Of a stretch of 14,555 bases of DNA, positions 13,049-14,555 are shown piece by piece. Source of the DNA: Saccharothrix sp. NRRL B-16314 (lineage in GTDB: Bacteria; Actinomycetota; Actinomycetes; Mycobacteriales; Pseudonocardiaceae); the NCBI RefSeq assembly GCF_000716595.1, contig NZ_JNXC01000058.1, positions 1 through 14,555 on the forward strand. Direction: 5' to 3'. Numbering within the stretch: the stretch's first letter is position 1; each line of letters opens with the position of its first letter. Under the pieces are notes generated by a model. The model made no database searches. It had not been told where the DNA came from and saw nothing but the letters and a program-made list of their open reading frames with translations. Made by a program: the position numbers and the translations under genes.

Positions 13049-14555
13049 ATGACCGGTCAGGACGGCGTGCCGACGTCGCTGTTGTCCCAGCGCCTCGACG
13101 GGCTGTCGGCGGCCGAGCGGTACGCCGTGGCCCTGGACGTCGTCCGGTCCGAGACGGCCGCCCTGATCGGGCGCGAGAAGGAGTCGCTTGACCCGGAGCA
13201 GGCGTACCGGGACTACGGCTACAACTCGATGGCCGCGGTGCTGCTGACCGACATGCTGTCCCAGGCGACCGGACTCGAACTGCCGCTCACCATGTTGTTC
13301 GACCACCCGAACCCGGCGGCGGTCGCCCGGTACCTCGTCAGCCGGGTGACGCCGCCGGAACCCGTGGCCGCACCGGAGCCGCGGGCGGTGCTGGAGGACG
13401 ACGACCTGGTCGCCGTCGTCGGCATGGCGTGCCGGTTCCCCGGTGGTGCGTCGTCCCCGGAAGGCCTGTGGCGGCTGGTCGAGTCCGGTGCGGACGCCGT
13501 CTCCGGGTTCCCCACGGACCGCGGGTGGGACCTGGGCGCGTTGTTCGACCCGGACCCCGAGCGGCCGGGCACGAGCCACACCCGGTCGGGTGGCTTCCTG
13601 CCGGACGTGGCCGAGTTCGACGCGAAGTTCTTCGGCATCGGGCCGCGTGAGGCGTTGGCGATGGACCCGCAGCAGCGGTTGTTGTTGGAGGGTGTGTGGG
13701 AGGCGTTTCACGGTGGACACGGCGTGCTCTTCGTCGCTGGTCGCGGTGCACCTCGCGGCGCAGTCGCTGCGGCGCGGCGAGTGCTCGATGGCCGTGGCGG
13801 GTGGCGTCGCGGTCAACGCCACCCCCAGCCTGTTCGTGGAGTTCTCGCGGCAGCAGGCGTTGTCCCCGGATGGTCGGTGCCGCTCGTTCTCGGCCGACGC
13901 GGAGGGCACGGGGTGGTCCGAGGGCATGGGTGTGCTCGTGTTAGAGCGTCTGTCGGACGCACGCCGCTTGGGGCACAACGTGTTGGCGGTGGTGCGGGGG
14001 TCGGCGGTCAACCAGGACGGTGCGTCGAACGGCCTCACCGCGCGGCCGTTGTGGTTGGGGTCGCTGAAGTCGAACATCGGTCACGCCCAGGCCGCCTCGG
14101 GCACTGCGGGCCTGATCAAGATGATCATGGCGATGCGGCACGGCGCACTGCCCGCCACCCTGCACCTGGGGTCGCCGACACCGAAGGTGGACTGGTCGGC
14201 GGGCCGGGTGGAGCTGTTGACCGAGGCGCGGGAGTGGCCGGAGGTCGAGCGTCCCCGACGGGCTGCGGTGTCCGCGTTCGGCATCGGCGGCACCAACGCG
14301 CACGTCATCATCGAGCAGGCACCGCCGGTGGAATCGCCTGCTGCCACCGAGTCCGGTGTGCCGGTGGTGTGGGTGGTGTCGGGTCGGTCGCGGTCGGCGG
14401 TGTCGGATCAGGTTCGGCGGTTGCGGGAGTGGGTGGTGGCCCGTCCCGGGGTGGATCCGGTGGATGTGGCGTGGTCGTTGTCGCGTCGGGCCAGGTTCGA
14501 TCACCGGGTGGTGGTGGTCGGTGTGTCCCGTGCGGAGTTGGTGGCGGGGTTGGGG
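13049..14555 (+). CDS. Type I PKS loading subunit, ACP-KS (frame-shifted, internally deleted, runs off right edge)
   Basis: From the ATG at 13049 (GGAG at 13040-13043) the protein begins with a carrier domain, not a docking coil. [10 protein letters not shown] carries Ser60, the phosphopantetheine site. A KS follows from about residue 119 ([13 protein letters not shown], then [13 protein letters not shown]). At codon 220 (Phe, 13706-13708) the KS breaks off and resumes one frame over at 13710 with TVDTACSSS (Cys codon 13725-13727). The second catalytic His (KSNIGH, 14082-14084) is present, but the HGTGT block between [11 protein letters not shown] and RPLWLG is absent. The frame then continues through [13 protein letters not shown] into the KS-AT linker and leaves the window open. 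A TTA codon is at 13941-13943. There is no loading AT, which fits starter loading in trans by the ligase. As written the KS cannot work. Confidence 0.85.
   Translation, partial: MTGQDGVPTSLLSQRLDGLSAAERYAVALDVVRSETAALIGREKESLDPEQAYRDYGYNSMAAVLLTDMLSQATGLELPLTMLFDHPNPAAVARYLVSRVTPPEPVAAPEPRAVLEDDDLVAVVGMACRFPGGASSPEGLWRLVESGADAVSGFPTDRGWDLGALFDPDPERPGTSHTRSGGFLPDVAEFDAKFFGIGPREALAMDPQQRLLLEGVWEAFHGGHGVLFVAGRGAPRGAVAAARRVLDGRGGWRRGQRHPQPVRGVLAAAGVVPGWSVPLVLGRRGGHGVVRGHGCARVRASVGRTPLGAQRVGGGAGVGGQPGRCVERPHRAAVVVGVAEVEHRSRPGRLGHCGPDQDDHGDAARRTARHPAPGVADTEGGLVGGPGGAVDRGAGVAGGRASPTGCGVRVRHRRHQRARHHRAGTAGGIACCHRVRCAGGVGGVGSVAVGGVGSGSAVAGVGGGPSRGGSGGCGVVVVASGQVRSPGGGGRCVPCGVGGGVG
13706..14048 (+). 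other. Two deletion junctions in the ketosynthase
   Basis: Junction one (about 13706-13710) joins WEAF to TVDTACSSS and loses about 60 residues with a frameshift. Junction two (about 14040-14048) joins NGLTA to RPLWLG in frame and loses about 55 residues, including the HGTGT histidine. The sizes are estimated from the usual KS spacing, not from an alignment. The intervening block, 13710-14042, is among the most conserved parts of KS domains, which repeat across modules, so an assembly collapse is a natural explanation. Confidence 0.8.

Noticed and set aside
1..14555. CRISPR arrays, tRNA or rRNA genes, insertion sequences, attachment sites
   Set aside because: I looked on both strands and saw no regular repeat-spacer pattern, cloverleaf-like gene, transposase or terminal inverted repeats.

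Overview
The window is very GC-rich and codes in the style of an actinomycete. It is an internal piece of a modular type I polyketide synthase (PKS) gene cluster. The codon use and mix of families suggest a Pseudonocardiales-type host (Actinosynnema, Saccharothrix, Lentzea), but the sequence does not prove the genus. No tRNA, rRNA, CRISPR array, transposase or phage gene was seen.

Layout. (1) Bases 1-98, minus strand: the first 32 codons of a PKS subunit leaving the left edge, encoding an N-terminal coiled-coil docking helix. (2) 99-572: a non-coding divergent control region. (3) 573-1157, plus: a LmbU/NovE-like regulator with a near-perfect ribosome binding site, a TTG start and an in-frame TTA codon. 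(4) 1334-5374, minus: a tight five-gene operon in transcription order fkbG, fkbK, fkbJ, fkbI, fkbH, the complete set for the (2R)-methoxymalonyl-ACP extender unit. (5) 5375-5815: a second divergent control region holding palindromes, a possible promoter and a strongly structured leader. (6) 5816-13014, plus: a coupled operon of discrete ACP, membrane fatty acyl desaturase, fatty-acyl-AMP-ligase-like enzyme, thioester-reductase-like extended SDR, classical SDR, mycolic-acid-type cyclopropane synthase/methyltransferase and FAD-dependent oxidoreductase. (7) From 13049, plus: a PKS beginning with a loading ACP followed directly by a ketosynthase (KS), with no loading acyltransferase.

Working model (inference). 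The ligase activates a free carboxylic acid and loads it on an ACP. The membrane desaturase and the other tailoring enzymes modify the chain, and the product primes the ACP-KS subunit. The order ACP-desaturase-ligase holds the same three functions as the jamABC-type terminal alkyne/alkene cassette. The added reductases, cyclopropane-synthase-like methyltransferase and FAD oxidase are not part of that cassette, so the starter unit may be new. The left-hand PKS, which has a docking helix, would act later in the line. At least one extension module elsewhere should use methoxymalonyl-ACP.

The ketosynthase at the right edge lacks two blocks, about 60 and 55 residues by comparison with the family. 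One loss shifts the reading frame and the other removes the HGTGT-type catalytic histidine. This is either an assembly collapse in repetitive PKS DNA or a real inactivation, and it should be settled before the PKS is interpreted.
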